In this document: piece after piece, positions 33,732 through 43,289 of the stretch
Position numbering within the stretch: the first letter of the stretch is position 1
Layout: every line of letters begins with the position of its first letter
NCBI GenBank assembly: GCA_036226585.1
Contig: CP108997.1
Span: forward strand, 3,410,001 to 3,474,000
Direction: 5' to 3'
From: Streptomyces sp. NBC_00708
GTDB taxonomy: Bacteria; Actinomycetota; Actinomycetes; Streptomycetales; Streptomycetaceae
Length of the DNA: 64,000 bases
Position numbers and translations under genes: made by a program
Notes under the pieces: generated by a model
Seen by the model: only the letters and a program-made list of their open reading frames with translations
Databases searched by the model: none
Told to the model about the DNA's origin: nothing

Positions 33732-35237
33732 ATGAGTCTGTCCCTGCGCTTCGCCGCCGGGTCGCACAAGGGCATGATCCGGGAAGGCAACGAGGACTCC
33801 GGCTACGCCGGACCCCGTCTTCTCGCGATCGCCGACGGCATGGGCGGCCAGGCCGCCGGTGAGGTCGCCAGCTCCGAGGTGATCTCCACGCTCGTCCAGC
33901 TCGACGACGACGTCCCGGGCTCCGACATCCTCACCTCGCTCGGTACGGCGGTCCAGCGGGCCAACGACCAGCTGCGGATGATGGTCGAGGAGGACCCGCA
34001 GCTGGAGGGCATGGGCACCACGCTCACCGCCCTGCTCTGGACGGGCCAGCGCCTCGGCCTGGTCCACGTCGGCGACTCGCGCGCGTACCTGCTGCGCGAC
34101 GGCGTGCTCACTCAGATCACCCAGGACCACACCTGGGTCCAGCGGCTGGTCGACGAGGGCCGGATCACCGAGGAAGAGGCCACCACCCACCCGCAGCGCT
34201 CCCTGCTGATGCGCGCGCTGGGCAGTGGCGACCACGTCGAACCCGACCTCTCCATCCGTGAGGTCCGGGCCGGCGACCGCTACCTGATCTGCTCCGACGG
34301 GCTCTCCGGCGTCGTCTCCCACCAGACGATGGAGGAGACGCTCGCCAGCTACCAGGGCCCGCAGGAGACCATCCAGGACCTGATCCAGCTCGCCCTGCGC
34401 GGCGGCGGACCGGACAACATCACCTGCATCGTCGCCGATGTCTTCGACGTCGACAGCAACGACACCCTGGCCGGGCAGCTCAACGACACCCCGGTCGTCG
34501 TCGGCGCGGTCGCCGAGAACCAGGCGGCCCAGCTGAACGACGGCGGCGCGATGCAGACGCCCGCGGGCCGCGCGGCCGGCCTCGGCCGTCCCGTACCGCC
34601 GCCCTCGGGCAGCTTCGGCCCGCCCGGCAGCGGCGACGACTCCGACTACGGCGACCTGCCCGAGGGGTCCTTCGGGTCCTACTCCGACGACGACTTCGTC
34701 AAGCGCGGCGGCCGCAAGTGGCTCAAGCGGTCCCTGTACACGGTGCTCGCGCTGGCCGTCGTCGGCGGCGGTCTGTACGGCGGTTACCGCTGGACCCAGA
34801 CCCAGTTCTACGTCGGCGCCAAGAACGACAACGTCGCGCTGTACCGGGGCATCAGCCAGGACCTCGGCTGGCTGTCGCTCTCGAAGATCGAGACCGACCA
34901 TCCCGAGATCGAACTCAAGTACCTCCCCGCCTACCAGCGCAAGAAGGTCGAGGCGACGATCGCCGAGGGCAGCCTCGCCGACGCCCGCGAGAAGATCACC
35001 GAACTCTCCACCCAGGCGTCCGCCTGCAAGAAGGACGAGCAGCGCCGCGCGGCGGAGAAAGCACACGGCGACGAGGGCCAGGCGCAGGGCACGGACGGCG
35101 ATGCCACCAAGGCGTCGAAGTCCGACAAGAAATCCGGTGGCGACACCAAGTCCGAGCAGACTTCCACGACTCCCACTCCTGGGCCCAGCCTCTCGGAGGA
35201 AGAGAAGAAGCTGGTCCCGCAGTGCGGTAAGAAGTAG
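33732..35237 (+). CDS. pstP: PP2C-type Ser/Thr protein phosphatase (PstP homologue)
   Basis: 501 residues. Metal-dependent phosphatase that reverses PknB-type phosphorylation. Catalytic domain at residues 1-235 with GNEDSG, ADGMGGQAAGE, GDSRAYLLRDG and GGPDNITC, all metal-ligand motifs present. A linker, one transmembrane helix (about 332-352) and an outside region of about 150 residues with an acidic, Lys/Thr-rich end follow. The ATG at 33732 is used since the catalytic domain starts right after it and GGTGAGG precedes it; a GTG at 33678 would add 18 residues. Confidence 0.95.
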   Translation: MSLSLRFAAGSHKGMIREGNEDSGYAGPRLLAIADGMGGQAAGEVASSEVISTLVQLDDDVPGSDILTSLGTAVQRANDQLRMMVEEDPQLEGMGTTLTALLWTGQRLGLVHVGDSRAYLLRDGVLTQITQDHTWVQRLVDEGRITEEEATTHPQRSLLMRALGSGDHVEPDLSIREVRAGDRYLICSDGLSGVVSHQTMEETLASYQGPQETIQDLIQLALRGGGPDNITCIVADVFDVDSNDTLAGQLNDTPVVVGAVAENQAAQLNDGGAMQTPAGRAAGLGRPVPPPSGSFGPPGSGDDSDYGDLPEGSFGSYSDDDFVKRGGRKWLKRSLYTVLALAVVGGGLYGGYRWTQTQFYVGAKNDNVALYRGISQDLGWLSLSKIETDHPEIELKYLPAYQRKKVEATIAEGSLADAREKITELSTQASACKKDEQRRAAEKAHGDEGQAQGTDGDATKASKSDKKSGGDTKSEQTSTTPTPGPSLSEEEKKLVPQCGKK

Positions 35238-35260
35238 AGCCGTAGGGGGCCTTCAGCACC

Positions 35261-36673
35261 ATGAGCGTTGTCACCAACACGACCACGATCGGCGCGATCG
35301 ACGCGCCGAGCAGGCGCAACACCGAACTGATGATGATGGTCTTCGCCATCGCCATCTCGGTGTTCGCCTACGCCAACGTGGGCCTGGCCCTGGACGGCAA
35401 GCTGCCGTCCGGCATGTTCGGCTACGGAGCGGGGCTCATCCTGCTCGGCGGTGTGGCCCATCTCGTGGTGCGGAAGTTCGCCCCGTACGCGGACCCGCTG
35501 CTGCTGCCGCTGGCCACGCTGCTGAACGGGCTGGGGCTGGTGCTGATCTGGCGGCTGGACCAGTCGCCGAAGCTGATCAGGGACGCGGAGAGCGCATTCG
35601 GGGTGTTCACCCCGTCCGCCCCCCGGCAGCTGATGTACTCGGCGGTCGGTGTGGCGCTGTTCGTCGGTGTGCTGCTGCTGCTGAAGGACCACCGCATCCT
35701 GCAGCGCTACACGTACATCTCGATGGCGGCCGCGCTGTTCCTGCTGATCCTGCCGATGTTCTTCCCCGCCAAGTTCGGCGCGAGGATCTGGATCAACATC
35801 GCCGGCTTCTCCATCCAGCCCGGAGAGTTCGCGAAAATCATCATCGCGATCTTCTTCGCCGGGTATCTCATGGTCAAACGTGACGCGCTGGCCTTGGCCA
35901 GCCGCCGCTTCATGGGTCTGTACCTGCCGCGTGGACGGGACCTGGGCCCCATCCTCGTCATCTGGGCGCTGTCGATCCTGATCCTGGTCTTCGAGACCGA
36001 CCTCGGAACGTCCCTGCTGTTCTTCGGCCTCTTCGTGATCATGCTGTACGTCGCCACCGAGCGGACCAGCTGGATCGTCTTCGGCCTCCTGATGTCCGCG
36101 GCAGGTGCCGTGGGCGTCGCGACGTTCGAACCTCACGTCGAAGCCCGAGTGACGGCCTGGCAGGACCCCTTCAAGTGCTTCACGACGGACGGCGCCTGCG
36201 AGCAGATCGGCAACGCCATCATGTCGTTCGGGTCGGGCGGCACGCTCGGCTCCGGCTGGGGCCAGGGCCACTCCGACCTGATCGGCTTCGCCGCCAACGC
36301 GGACTTCATCCTCGCCACCGTCGGCGACGAGCTCGGACTCGCCGGGATGATGGCCGTCCTGCTGGTCTACGGCCTCATCGTCGAACGCGGTATCCGTACG
36401 GCCCTCGCCGCCCGCGACCCGTTCGGCAAGCTCCTCGCGGTCGGCCTCTCCGGTGCCTTCGCCATCCAGGTCTTCGTCGTCGCCGGCGGTGTCATGGGCC
36501 TCATCCCGCTCACCGGTATGACGATGCCGTTCCTCGCGGCCGGCGGTTCGTCCGTGATCGCCAACTGGGCCCTCATCGGCATCCTCATCCGCATCAGCGA
36601 CACCGCCCGGCGCCCCGCGCCCGCGCCCGCACCCTCGACCGACGCCGAGATGACCCAGGTGGTCCGCCCGTGA
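35261..36673 (+). CDS. SEDS glycosyltransferase (RodA/FtsW family)
   Basis: 470 residues. Multi-spanning SEDS protein that polymerises lipid II into glycan, working with a class B PBP. About ten transmembrane helices; the conserved region GRGRDLGPILVIWALSI.. is seen in part (RGRDLGPIL), and the C-terminal GMTMPFLAAGGSS motif near residue 425. The partner PBP gene overlaps by 4 bases. Position in the pknB operon suggests RodA-like control of growth by phosphorylation rather than the division FtsW of the dcw cluster, but sequence alone does not decide. Confidence 0.93.
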   Translation: MSVVTNTTTIGAIDAPSRRNTELMMMVFAIAISVFAYANVGLALDGKLPSGMFGYGAGLILLGGVAHLVVRKFAPYADPLLLPLATLLNGLGLVLIWRLDQSPKLIRDAESAFGVFTPSAPRQLMYSAVGVALFVGVLLLLKDHRILQRYTYISMAAALFLLILPMFFPAKFGARIWINIAGFSIQPGEFAKIIIAIFFAGYLMVKRDALALASRRFMGLYLPRGRDLGPILVIWALSILILVFETDLGTSLLFFGLFVIMLYVATERTSWIVFGLLMSAAGAVGVATFEPHVEARVTAWQDPFKCFTTDGACEQIGNAIMSFGSGGTLGSGWGQGHSDLIGFAANADFILATVGDELGLAGMMAVLLVYGLIVERGIRTALAARDPFGKLLAVGLSGAFAIQVFVVAGGVMGLIPLTGMTMPFLAAGGSSVIANWALIGILIRISDTARRPAPAPAPSTDAEMTQVVRP

Positions 36674-38127
36674 ACAAGCCCCTGCGCCGGATCGCGATCT
36701 TCTGCGGCGTCCTGATCTTCGCCCTGCTCGCGCGGACCAACTACCTCCAGTACGTGAAGGCCGACGCCCTCAACACCCGCGACGAGAACCGCCGCGTCCG
36801 CATCGAGCGGTACGCCCACGAGCGCGGCAACATCATCGTCGACGGCAAGTCGGTCACCGGATCCACGGAGACCAAGGGCAGCGACTTCAAGTACAAGCGG
36901 GTCTGGAAGGACGGCCCCATGTGGGCGCCCGTCACCGGCTACTCCTCGCAGGCCTTCGACGCCTCGCAGCTCGAGAAGCTCGAGGACGGCATCCTCACCG
37001 GCAATGACGACCAGCTGTTCTTCAACCGCACGATGTCGATGTTCACCGGCGACAAGGAGCAGGGCGGGAACGTCGTCACCACGCTCAACGGCGCCGCCCA
37101 GAAGGCCGCCTTCGAGGGCCTCGGCAAGAAGAAGGGCGCCGTCGCCGCTCTCGACCCGCAGACCGGCGCCATCCTGGCGCTCGCCAGCACTCCTTCGTAC
37201 GACCCTTCCGTCTTCGCGGGCAATGGCAAGTCCGACACCGAGGCCTGGCAGGCCCTGTTGAAGGACAAGGACAAGCCCATGCTCAACCGGGCGCTGCGCG
37301 AGACCTACCCGCCCGGCTCGACGTTCAAGGTCGTCACCGCGGCCGCCGCGCTGGAGAACGGGCTCTACACGGACATCGACGAGGACACGAAGTCGCCGCT
37401 GCCCTGGCGTCTGCCGCAGACGAGCCAGGACCTGCCCAACGAGGGCAGCATCCCGTGCAAGAACGCCTCGCTCCGCAAGGCGCTGCGCTACTCCTGCAAC
37501 ACCGTCTTCGGCAAGATCAGCGATGACCTGGGCAACCAGAAGATGATCGACGAGGCCGCCAAGTTCGGCTTCAACAAGGAGATCTTCACCCCGGTCCGCG
37601 CGGACGCCAGCGTGTACCCCGAGGACAACCGGCCGCAGAACGCCATGGCGGGCATCGGCCAGGCGTCCAACCGCGCCACCCCGCTCCAGATGGCGATGGT
37701 CGCCTCCGCCGTCGCCAACGACGGCAAGCTGATGCAGCCGTACATGGTCGCCGAGCGCAAGGCGCCCAACCTGGACGTGATCTACACGCACGAGAAGGAA
37801 GAGTTCAGCCGGCCCCTCTCGGCGGAGAACGCCCAGAAGCTCCAGGGAATGATGGAGACCGTCGTCAAGGAGGGCACCGGCACCAACGCCCAGATCCCGA
37901 ACGTCACGGTCGGCGGCAAGACCGGCACCGCCCAGCACGGTCTGAAGAACAGCGAGAACCCGTACGCGTGGTTCATCTCGTACGCGAAGACCGACAGCGG
38001 TTCCCCGGTGGCCGTGGCCGTCGTCGTCGAGGACAGCGACGCCACCCGCGACGACATCTCCGGTGGCGGCCTGGCCGCCCCGATCGCGAAGGCGGTCATG
38101 AAGGCGGTCATCGACAGCGAGAAGTGA
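36670..38127 (+). CDS. pbpA: Class B penicillin-binding protein (PbpA homologue)
   Basis: 485 residues. Transpeptidase that cross-links peptidoglycan in partnership with the SEDS protein. Short cytoplasmic start, one transmembrane helix (about 8-24), N-terminal pedestal, and a penicillin-binding domain with STFK (catalytic Ser about residue 217), SCN (about 276) and KTGTA (about 417). GTG at 36670 overlaps the SEDS stop (GTGA), so the pair is translated together. Followed after 167 bases by the PASTA kinase. Confidence 0.95.
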   Translation: MNKPLRRIAIFCGVLIFALLARTNYLQYVKADALNTRDENRRVRIERYAHERGNIIVDGKSVTGSTETKGSDFKYKRVWKDGPMWAPVTGYSSQAFDASQLEKLEDGILTGNDDQLFFNRTMSMFTGDKEQGGNVVTTLNGAAQKAAFEGLGKKKGAVAALDPQTGAILALASTPSYDPSVFAGNGKSDTEAWQALLKDKDKPMLNRALRETYPPGSTFKVVTAAAALENGLYTDIDEDTKSPLPWRLPQTSQDLPNEGSIPCKNASLRKALRYSCNTVFGKISDDLGNQKMIDEAAKFGFNKEIFTPVRADASVYPEDNRPQNAMAGIGQASNRATPLQMAMVASAVANDGKLMQPYMVAERKAPNLDVIYTHEKEEFSRPLSAENAQKLQGMMETVVKEGTGTNAQIPNVTVGGKTGTAQHGLKNSENPYAWFISYAKTDSGSPVAVAVVVEDSDATRDDISGGGLAAPIAKAVMKAVIDSEK

Positions 38128-38294
38128 GACCGCTCACACCCGGCCGCGAAAACGCCCCTGCGGATACCGGTCGGATATCAGGTATCGCCTGTGGGCCGAT
38201 CAGCTGATGCGTGGCCGGTAGCGTATGCGCGAACAGCACACCGCCGGACCGCACACCGGTGCGGTCAGGACTGACGGAGAGGGCTGGAACAGTT

Positions 38295-40286
38295 ATGGAA
38301 GAGCCGCGTCGCCTCGGCGGCCGGTACGAGCTGGGCTCGGTGCTCGGCCGTGGTGGCATGGCCGAGGTCTACCTCGCCCACGACACCCGGCTCGGCCGCA
38401 CCGTGGCTGTGAAGACGCTCCGGGCGGACCTCGCCCGCGACCCGTCCTTCCAGGCCCGGTTCCGCCGTGAGGCCCAGTCCGCCGCCTCGCTCAACCATCC
38501 GGCGATCGTCGCGGTGTACGACACCGGCGAGGACTACGTCGACGGGGTCTCCATCCCGTACATCGTCATGGAGTACGTCGACGGCTCGACGCTCCGCGAG
38601 CTGCTGCACTCGGGGCGCAGACTGCTGCCCGAGCGCACGCTCGAAATGACGGTGGGCATCCTCCAGGCGCTGGAGTACTCGCACCGCGCGGGCATCGTCC
38701 ACCGGGACATCAAGCCGGCCAACGTCATGCTGACCCGGACCGGACAGGTCAAGGTCATGGACTTCGGCATCGCCCGCGCCATGGGCGACTCCGGCATGAC
38801 GATGACCCAGACCGCGGCCGTCATCGGCACCGCCCAGTACCTCTCCCCGGAGCAGGCCAAGGGCGAACAGGTCGACGCACGGTCGGACCTGTACTCGACC
38901 GGCTGTCTGCTCTACGAGCTGCTGACGGTCCGGCCGCCGTTCATCGGGGACTCCCCGGTCGCGGTTGCCTACCAGCACGTACGGGAAGAGCCGCAGCCGC
39001 CGAGCAACTTCGACCCCGAGATCACGCCCGCCATGGACGCGATCGTGCTGAAGGCCCTCACCAAGGACCCCGACTACCGCTACCAGTCGGCCGACGAGAT
39101 GCGCGCCGACATCGAGGCGTGCCTCGACGGTCAGCCGGTCGCCGCCACGGCCGCGATGGGCGCGGCGGGTTACGGGGGCTACGGCGGCGGGTACGACAGC
39201 GACCAGCCCACCACCGCGCTGCGCGCCACCGACCAGAACGGCGAGCAGACGTCGATGCTGCCGCCGGTCAATCCGGACGACGGCGGCTACGGCTACGACG
39301 ACCGCCCGGACCGCCGCAGGCAGAAGAAGAGCAACACCTCGACGATCCTGCTGGTCGTCGCGGGCATCCTGGTGCTGATCGGCGCGATCCTCATCGGCAA
39401 GGCCGTCTTCGGCGGAGACGGCGCCGACAAGGGCGCGTTCGACGTGCCCAACATGGTCGGTCTCACGGTCAAGGACGCTCAGAAGCTCGCCGACAACGCG
39501 GACGTGAAGCTCGAGGTCGGTCCGAAGGAAGAGTGCAAGGACCAGCCCAAGAACAAGATCTGCCGCCAGACGCCGACGGCCAAGGAGCAGATGAAGGAGC
39601 AGGAGACCATCACGGTCTTCGTCTCCAGCGGTCCGCCGAAGGTCGAGGTCCCCGACGTCACGGAGAAGTCCGAGGACAGCGCCCGCGAGGCCCTGGAGAA
39701 GAGGGGCTTCACGGTCACCGTCACCTCGGTCGAGTCCGACCAGGCCGAACCGGGCACCGTCCTGGAGCAGTCCCCCAAGGGCGACACGAAGGCCGAGGAG
39801 AACTCCGAGGTCAAGCTCAAGGTCGCCACGGAGAAGCTGCTCACCATGCCGCCGGTGACGGACCGCTCGTATGAGGACGCGGTGTCCCAGCTGACCGGAA
39901 ACGGCTTCAAGAACATCGGCCGCAGCGACGTCGACTCCGACAAGCCCGCCGGCACGGTGGTCGAGCAGACCCCCGCCGCCAACGAGAAGGTCGGCAAGGA
40001 CACGTCGATCATCCTCAAGGTCTCCAAGGGTCCGGCCGAGCCGGAGAAGGTGACCGTCCCGGGTGACCTGGTCAACAAGACCTACCAGGACGCGAAGGCG
40101 CAGCTGGAGGGCATGGGCCTGGTGGTCGCGCTCGCGCCCGGTTCGGTCGACAAGCCGGACGCCAAGGTGGTCATGAGCACCCCGATGCCCAACCAGGAGG
40201 TGGAGAAGGGTGGCACCGTCACCCTGAACACCATCGACAGTGGCGGCAACATCTTCGGCGGACCGAACGGCGGAAGGGGTCACTGA
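38295..40286 (+). CDS. pknB: PASTA-domain Ser/Thr kinase (PknB homologue)
   Basis: 663 residues. Kinase domain at about 12-270 with ATP-site K40, HRD starting at H136 and DFG, then a juxtamembrane linker, one transmembrane helix (about 350-371), and four PASTA domains (from about 382, 452, 519 and 587) that sense muropeptides or lipid II. Each PASTA starts with a VPxV/MPPV-type motif. It is the final gene of the fhaA-fhaB-pstP-SEDS-pbpA-pknB unit, and regulates growth and cell-wall synthesis. The ATG at 38295 gives a family-typical N terminus; the 160-base gap before it leaves room for its own promoter. Confidence 0.96.
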   Translation: MEEPRRLGGRYELGSVLGRGGMAEVYLAHDTRLGRTVAVKTLRADLARDPSFQARFRREAQSAASLNHPAIVAVYDTGEDYVDGVSIPYIVMEYVDGSTLRELLHSGRRLLPERTLEMTVGILQALEYSHRAGIVHRDIKPANVMLTRTGQVKVMDFGIARAMGDSGMTMTQTAAVIGTAQYLSPEQAKGEQVDARSDLYSTGCLLYELLTVRPPFIGDSPVAVAYQHVREEPQPPSNFDPEITPAMDAIVLKALTKDPDYRYQSADEMRADIEACLDGQPVAATAAMGAAGYGGYGGGYDSDQPTTALRATDQNGEQTSMLPPVNPDDGGYGYDDRPDRRRQKKSNTSTILLVVAGILVLIGAILIGKAVFGGDGADKGAFDVPNMVGLTVKDAQKLADNADVKLEVGPKEECKDQPKNKICRQTPTAKEQMKEQETITVFVSSGPPKVEVPDVTEKSEDSAREALEKRGFTVTVTSVESDQAEPGTVLEQSPKGDTKAEENSEVKLKVATEKLLTMPPVTDRSYEDAVSQLTGNGFKNIGRSDVDSDKPAGTVVEQTPAANEKVGKDTSIILKVSKGPAEPEKVTVPGDLVNKTYQDAKAQLEGMGLVVALAPGSVDKPDAKVVMSTPMPNQEVEKGGTVTLNTIDSGGNIFGGPNGGRGH

Positions 40287-40300
40287 CCCGTCCCGCACCC

Positions 40301-40355
40301 GGTACGGCAGAGGGCCCCGGTCACCTTCACGGTGACCGGGGCCCTCTGCCGTACC
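40301..40355. terminator. Long perfect hairpin, bidirectional terminator
   Basis: 25 perfectly paired bases (40301-40325 with 40331-40355) around a 5-base loop, between convergent pknB and sortase genes. Confidence 0.92.
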
Positions 40356-40363
40356 CGCCTGTC

Positions 40364-41092
40364 TCAGCGCAGCTCCGCCGGCCGCGTGCGGGCGCGGTCG
40401 ACCTTCTCCGTACGGACCAGCTCGCCCCACACGATGTAGCGGTACTTCGACGTGTAGACCGGGGTGCAGGTCGTGAGCGTGATGTAGCGGCCGGCCTTCT
40501 TCACGCCGGAGCCCTTCGGGACGGGGCCCAGCACGTCGACGTTGTACTTGGACGTCTCCGGGAGCTCGTTGAAGACCTTGTAGACGTACCAGGTGTCCTT
40601 CGTCTCGAAGACGATCGCGTCCCCGGTCCGCACCTTGTCGATGTTGTGGAACTTCGCCCCGTGGCCGTCCCGGTGGGCGGCCAGCGTGAAGTTGCCCTCC
40701 TTGTCGGAGGGGAGCGCGGATTTCACCGGATCGGTGTAGTAGCCGGCGACGCCGTCGTTGAGCGTTTCGGTGTCGGTGCCCTTCTTGACGAGCACCTCGC
40801 CGTTCTTCATCGACGGGACGTGGAGGAAGCCGATGCCGTCCTTGGTGTCCAGCGCGCCGGGGCCGTCCGCCCAGCGGTCGCGGACGGTGTTGCCCTGTTT
40901 GGCGGCCTCGCGGTCGGCGAGCACGTTCGTCCACCACAGGGAGTAGACGACGAAGAGCCCGAGCACCAGACCTGCGGTGATGAGGAGTTCACCGAAGACA
41001 CTGACGGCGGTCGCGAGGGGATGACGGCCGCCCTTCCGCGCGGGGGGCGCGGACTCGTCGGTCCGCTCGTGGTCCTCGGTCGTCGCTGTCAT
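40364..41092 (-). CDS. srtE: Class E sortase
   Basis: 242 residues. Membrane transpeptidase that anchors proteins with LAxTG-type signals to peptidoglycan, including chaplins in Streptomyces. N-terminal transmembrane helix about 34-51, sortase barrel after about residue 85, catalytic H140 (AAHRDGHG), C209 (TTCTP) and R218. All three catalytic residues are intact. The TLTTC pattern with Tyr after it fits class E. Encoded next to a second class E sortase. Confidence 0.94.
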   Translation of the reverse strand: MTATTEDHERTDESAPPARKGGRHPLATAVSVFGELLITAGLVLGLFVVYSLWWTNVLADREAAKQGNTVRDRWADGPGALDTKDGIGFLHVPSMKNGEVLVKKGTDTETLNDGVAGYYTDPVKSALPSDKEGNFTLAAHRDGHGAKFHNIDKVRTGDAIVFETKDTWYVYKVFNELPETSKYNVDVLGPVPKGSGVKKAGRYITLTTCTPVYTSKYRYIVWGELVRTEKVDRARTRPAELR

Positions 41093-41125
41093 AGCACCGC
41101 CCTGTCGTCATGACGTCCAGCCCGT

Positions 41126-42379
41126 TCAGTCCACGAGCACGTCGGGCTTCCCCTTGCTGCGCGGCCGTTCGTCGACCATCTTGCCCCAGACGATCAAACG
41201 GTACGTACTCGTGAATTCGGGCGTACACGTCGTCAACGTGATGTACCGGCCGGGCTCGGTGAACCCGGACTGCTTCGGCACCGGGTCGATCACGGAGACG
41301 TTGGAGGGCGATGTCTGCGGCAGGACGCTCGTCATCTCGTACGTGTAGTACGCCTCCCGGGTCTCGACCACGATCGGGTCGCCGGGCTTCAGCCGGTTGA
41401 TGTAGCGGAACGGCTCGCCGTGCGTGTTGCGGTGGCCGGCCAGCGCGAAGTTGCCCTGCTTGTCGGAGGGCATCGCCGTGCGCAGCGGTTTGTCGCTGTA
41501 GTGGCCGACCATGCCGCGGTCGAGGACCTTCTCCTTGCTGGTGCCCTCGGCGATCGGCGTGACGACGTCCAGCTTGGGGATGTGGATGATGGCGAAGCCC
41601 TGCCCCGGCTCGAACGCCTCCTGCTTCGGGGTGCCCTTGGCCCAGTCGTCCTGGATCTTGTGGGTCTCCCGGCCGGCGATCTGGTCGGCGCGCACGTTCG
41701 TCCACCAGAGCTGGTAGGTGACGAAGAGCAGCATCAGGACGCCGAGGGTGATGAAGAGTTCGCCGATGCCGCGGCTGATGACGACCGCTGGGCTGTCCTT
41801 GGCGGCCTTGGCCGCCCGGCGCGCCTCCATGCGCGTCATGGGCTTCGCGGGGGCAGCCGCGCTCCCGGGGGGAGCCGGCCGCGGCGCGGGACGCCGCCGG
41901 CCACGCCCCTTGGCGGCGCGCCTGCGCTCGGCACGGCCGCCGGTGGGCGGCGGGGGCGGCGCGGCCGCCGGGGGCATGTCGCCGCCGTCCGGCTCGTCGG
42001 CGCTCTCCGCCTCCGGGCGGGGGGCCGGCACGGCCGGATCGTCCCCCTCTATTCGCCCGAACACCTCGGTGGCCGGCTCCACGGCCTCGTCGGCCGGGGC
42101 CTCCGAGGCCGCCAGGGGCTGCTGTACGGGCTCCTGGTGGCCGTACCAGTCCCGTTGGTATCCCTCGGGGTCGTACCACTCCTGCGGGGCCTGCTGGGGG
42201 CCCTGGGGGACGTACGGCTCCTGTTGCGGCGGGGGTACGGGCTCCGGCTCCGGCAGCGGGTCGTTCAACGGGTCCGAGAGCCGGTGGACCGCCGCCTCGA
42301 ACGCGCCCGGGTCCTCGTACGCCCGCGGATCGTGCGGGTCGTCCTGCCCGGCCCCGGCTCCGTGGCGGGGTGGGGTCAC
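41126..42379 (-). CDS. srtE: Class E sortase with long N-terminal extension
   Basis: 417 residues. The C-terminal 200 residues are a sortase like its neighbour (ALAGHRNTHG with catalytic His, TLTTCTPEFTS with Cys, YR for the Arg). The N-terminal about 190 residues are acidic then proline-rich and basic (RRRPAPRPAPP), and precede the transmembrane helix (about 212-232); they lie in the cytoplasm. GTG at 42379 overlaps the amidotransferase stop by 4 bases; no other start makes sense. The two sortases share gene order with S. coelicolor SrtE1/SrtE2 as I recall it. Different signals or partners are likely. Confidence 0.93.
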   Translation of the reverse strand: MTPPRHGAGAGQDDPHDPRAYEDPGAFEAAVHRLSDPLNDPLPEPEPVPPPQQEPYVPQGPQQAPQEWYDPEGYQRDWYGHQEPVQQPLAASEAPADEAVEPATEVFGRIEGDDPAVPAPRPEAESADEPDGGDMPPAAAPPPPPTGGRAERRRAAKGRGRRRPAPRPAPPGSAAAPAKPMTRMEARRAAKAAKDSPAVVISRGIGELFITLGVLMLLFVTYQLWWTNVRADQIAGRETHKIQDDWAKGTPKQEAFEPGQGFAIIHIPKLDVVTPIAEGTSKEKVLDRGMVGHYSDKPLRTAMPSDKQGNFALAGHRNTHGEPFRYINRLKPGDPIVVETREAYYTYEMTSVLPQTSPSNVSVIDPVPKQSGFTEPGRYITLTTCTPEFTSTYRLIVWGKMVDERPRSKGKPDVLVD

Positions 42380-43014
42380 GCGACGGCCTTGCCCACCACC
42401 GGAGCGAGCCCCGCCGACCTTTCGACGGCTCCGGTGTCCCCGCAGCACACCAGCCAGTTGGCCAGCATCAGATGGCCGTGCTCGGTGAGCACCGACTCCG
42501 GGTGGAACTGCACACCCTCGACGGCCAGCTCCCGGTGGCGCAGGCCCATGATGATGCCGTCGGCGGTCCGCGCGGTGACCTCCAGCTCGTCGGGCACCGT
42601 GTCCGGTTCGGCGGCGAGCGAGTGGTAGCGGGTCGCGGTGAACGGCGAGGGCAGGCCGGCGAACACGCCGGTGCCCTCGTGGAGCACCGGGGACGTCTTG
42701 CCGTGCAGCAGCTCGGGCGCGCGGCCCACGACACCGCCGTACGCCACCGCCATGGACTGCATGCCCAGGCAGACCCCGAAGACCGGGACGCCGGTCGCCG
42801 CGCAGTGCCGCACCATGTCGATGCAGACGCCCGCGTGCTCCGGGGTGCCGGGGCCGGGGGAGAGCAGGACGCCGTCGAAGCCGTCCTGGGCGTGGGCCGT
42901 GGTCACCTCGTCGTTGCGCAGCACCTCGCACTCGGCGCCCAGCTGGTAGAGGTACTGGACGAGGTTGAAGACGAAGCTGTCGTAGTTGTCGACGACCAGG
43001 ATGCGGGCGCTCAT
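42376..43014 (-). CDS. pabA: Glutamine amidotransferase, TrpG/PabA type
   Basis: 212 residues. Class I glutamine amidotransferase that releases ammonia for anthranilate or aminodeoxychorismate synthase. Begins ILVVDNYDSFVFNL, oxyanion/nucleophile elbow GVCLGMQ (catalytic Cys near residue 83) and HPES (His and Glu near 170). No synthase large subunit is nearby, so PabA (folate) or TrpG cannot be decided. It overlaps both neighbours by 4 bases. The linkage with sortase genes is conserved in Streptomyces but functionally unexplained. Confidence 0.9.
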   Translation of the reverse strand: MSARILVVDNYDSFVFNLVQYLYQLGAECEVLRNDEVTTAHAQDGFDGVLLSPGPGTPEHAGVCIDMVRHCAATGVPVFGVCLGMQSMAVAYGGVVGRAPELLHGKTSPVLHEGTGVFAGLPSPFTATRYHSLAAEPDTVPDELEVTARTADGIIMGLRHRELAVEGVQFHPESVLTEHGHLMLANWLVCCGDTGAVERSAGLAPVVGKAVA

Positions 43015-43196
43015 CGTCCGGCCCCCGTCGCCGGGCTCGCGCCGTCGACCGTCACGTCACCGAACGGAAGCAGCGGCTCCGCCCACGGGAAGACGTACTG
43101 GAACAGCACATAGACGACTGCCAGGGCGAGCACGAGCGAAATGAACGCACGCACCCACACGTTGCCCGGCAGATGCCGCCAGATCCAGCTGTACAT
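43011..43196 (-). CDS. Small single-span membrane protein
   Basis: 61 residues. A short N-terminal region MYSWIWRHLPGN, one transmembrane helix (about 16-40), and a short outside tail of about 20 residues. No known family. It has GGAGGG before the ATG and overlaps the pabA start (ATGA), so it is real and expressed with that operon. Such a small protein next to sortases could be a membrane partner; this is only inferred from position. Confidence 0.75.
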   Translation of the reverse strand: MYSWIWRHLPGNVWVRAFISLVLALAVVYVLFQYVFPWAEPLLPFGDVTVDGASPATGAGR

Positions 43197-43289
43197 CCAG
43201 ACCCTCCATTCGGTACGGGACCAGACTAAAGGGCCGTGGGCCCGGCGTGGGTAGCCTGTGGAAAGCTGTGCGGCGGCCGGCCCCCTCTG

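Noticed and set aside
38265..40937. 890-codon minus-strand frame opposite pknB
   Set aside because: The plus strand encodes an intact PASTA kinase; the antisense frame is compositional noise.
43254..43268. DnaA box near TGTGGAAAG
   Set aside because: The third consensus position is wrong (CTTTCCACA); too weak alone.
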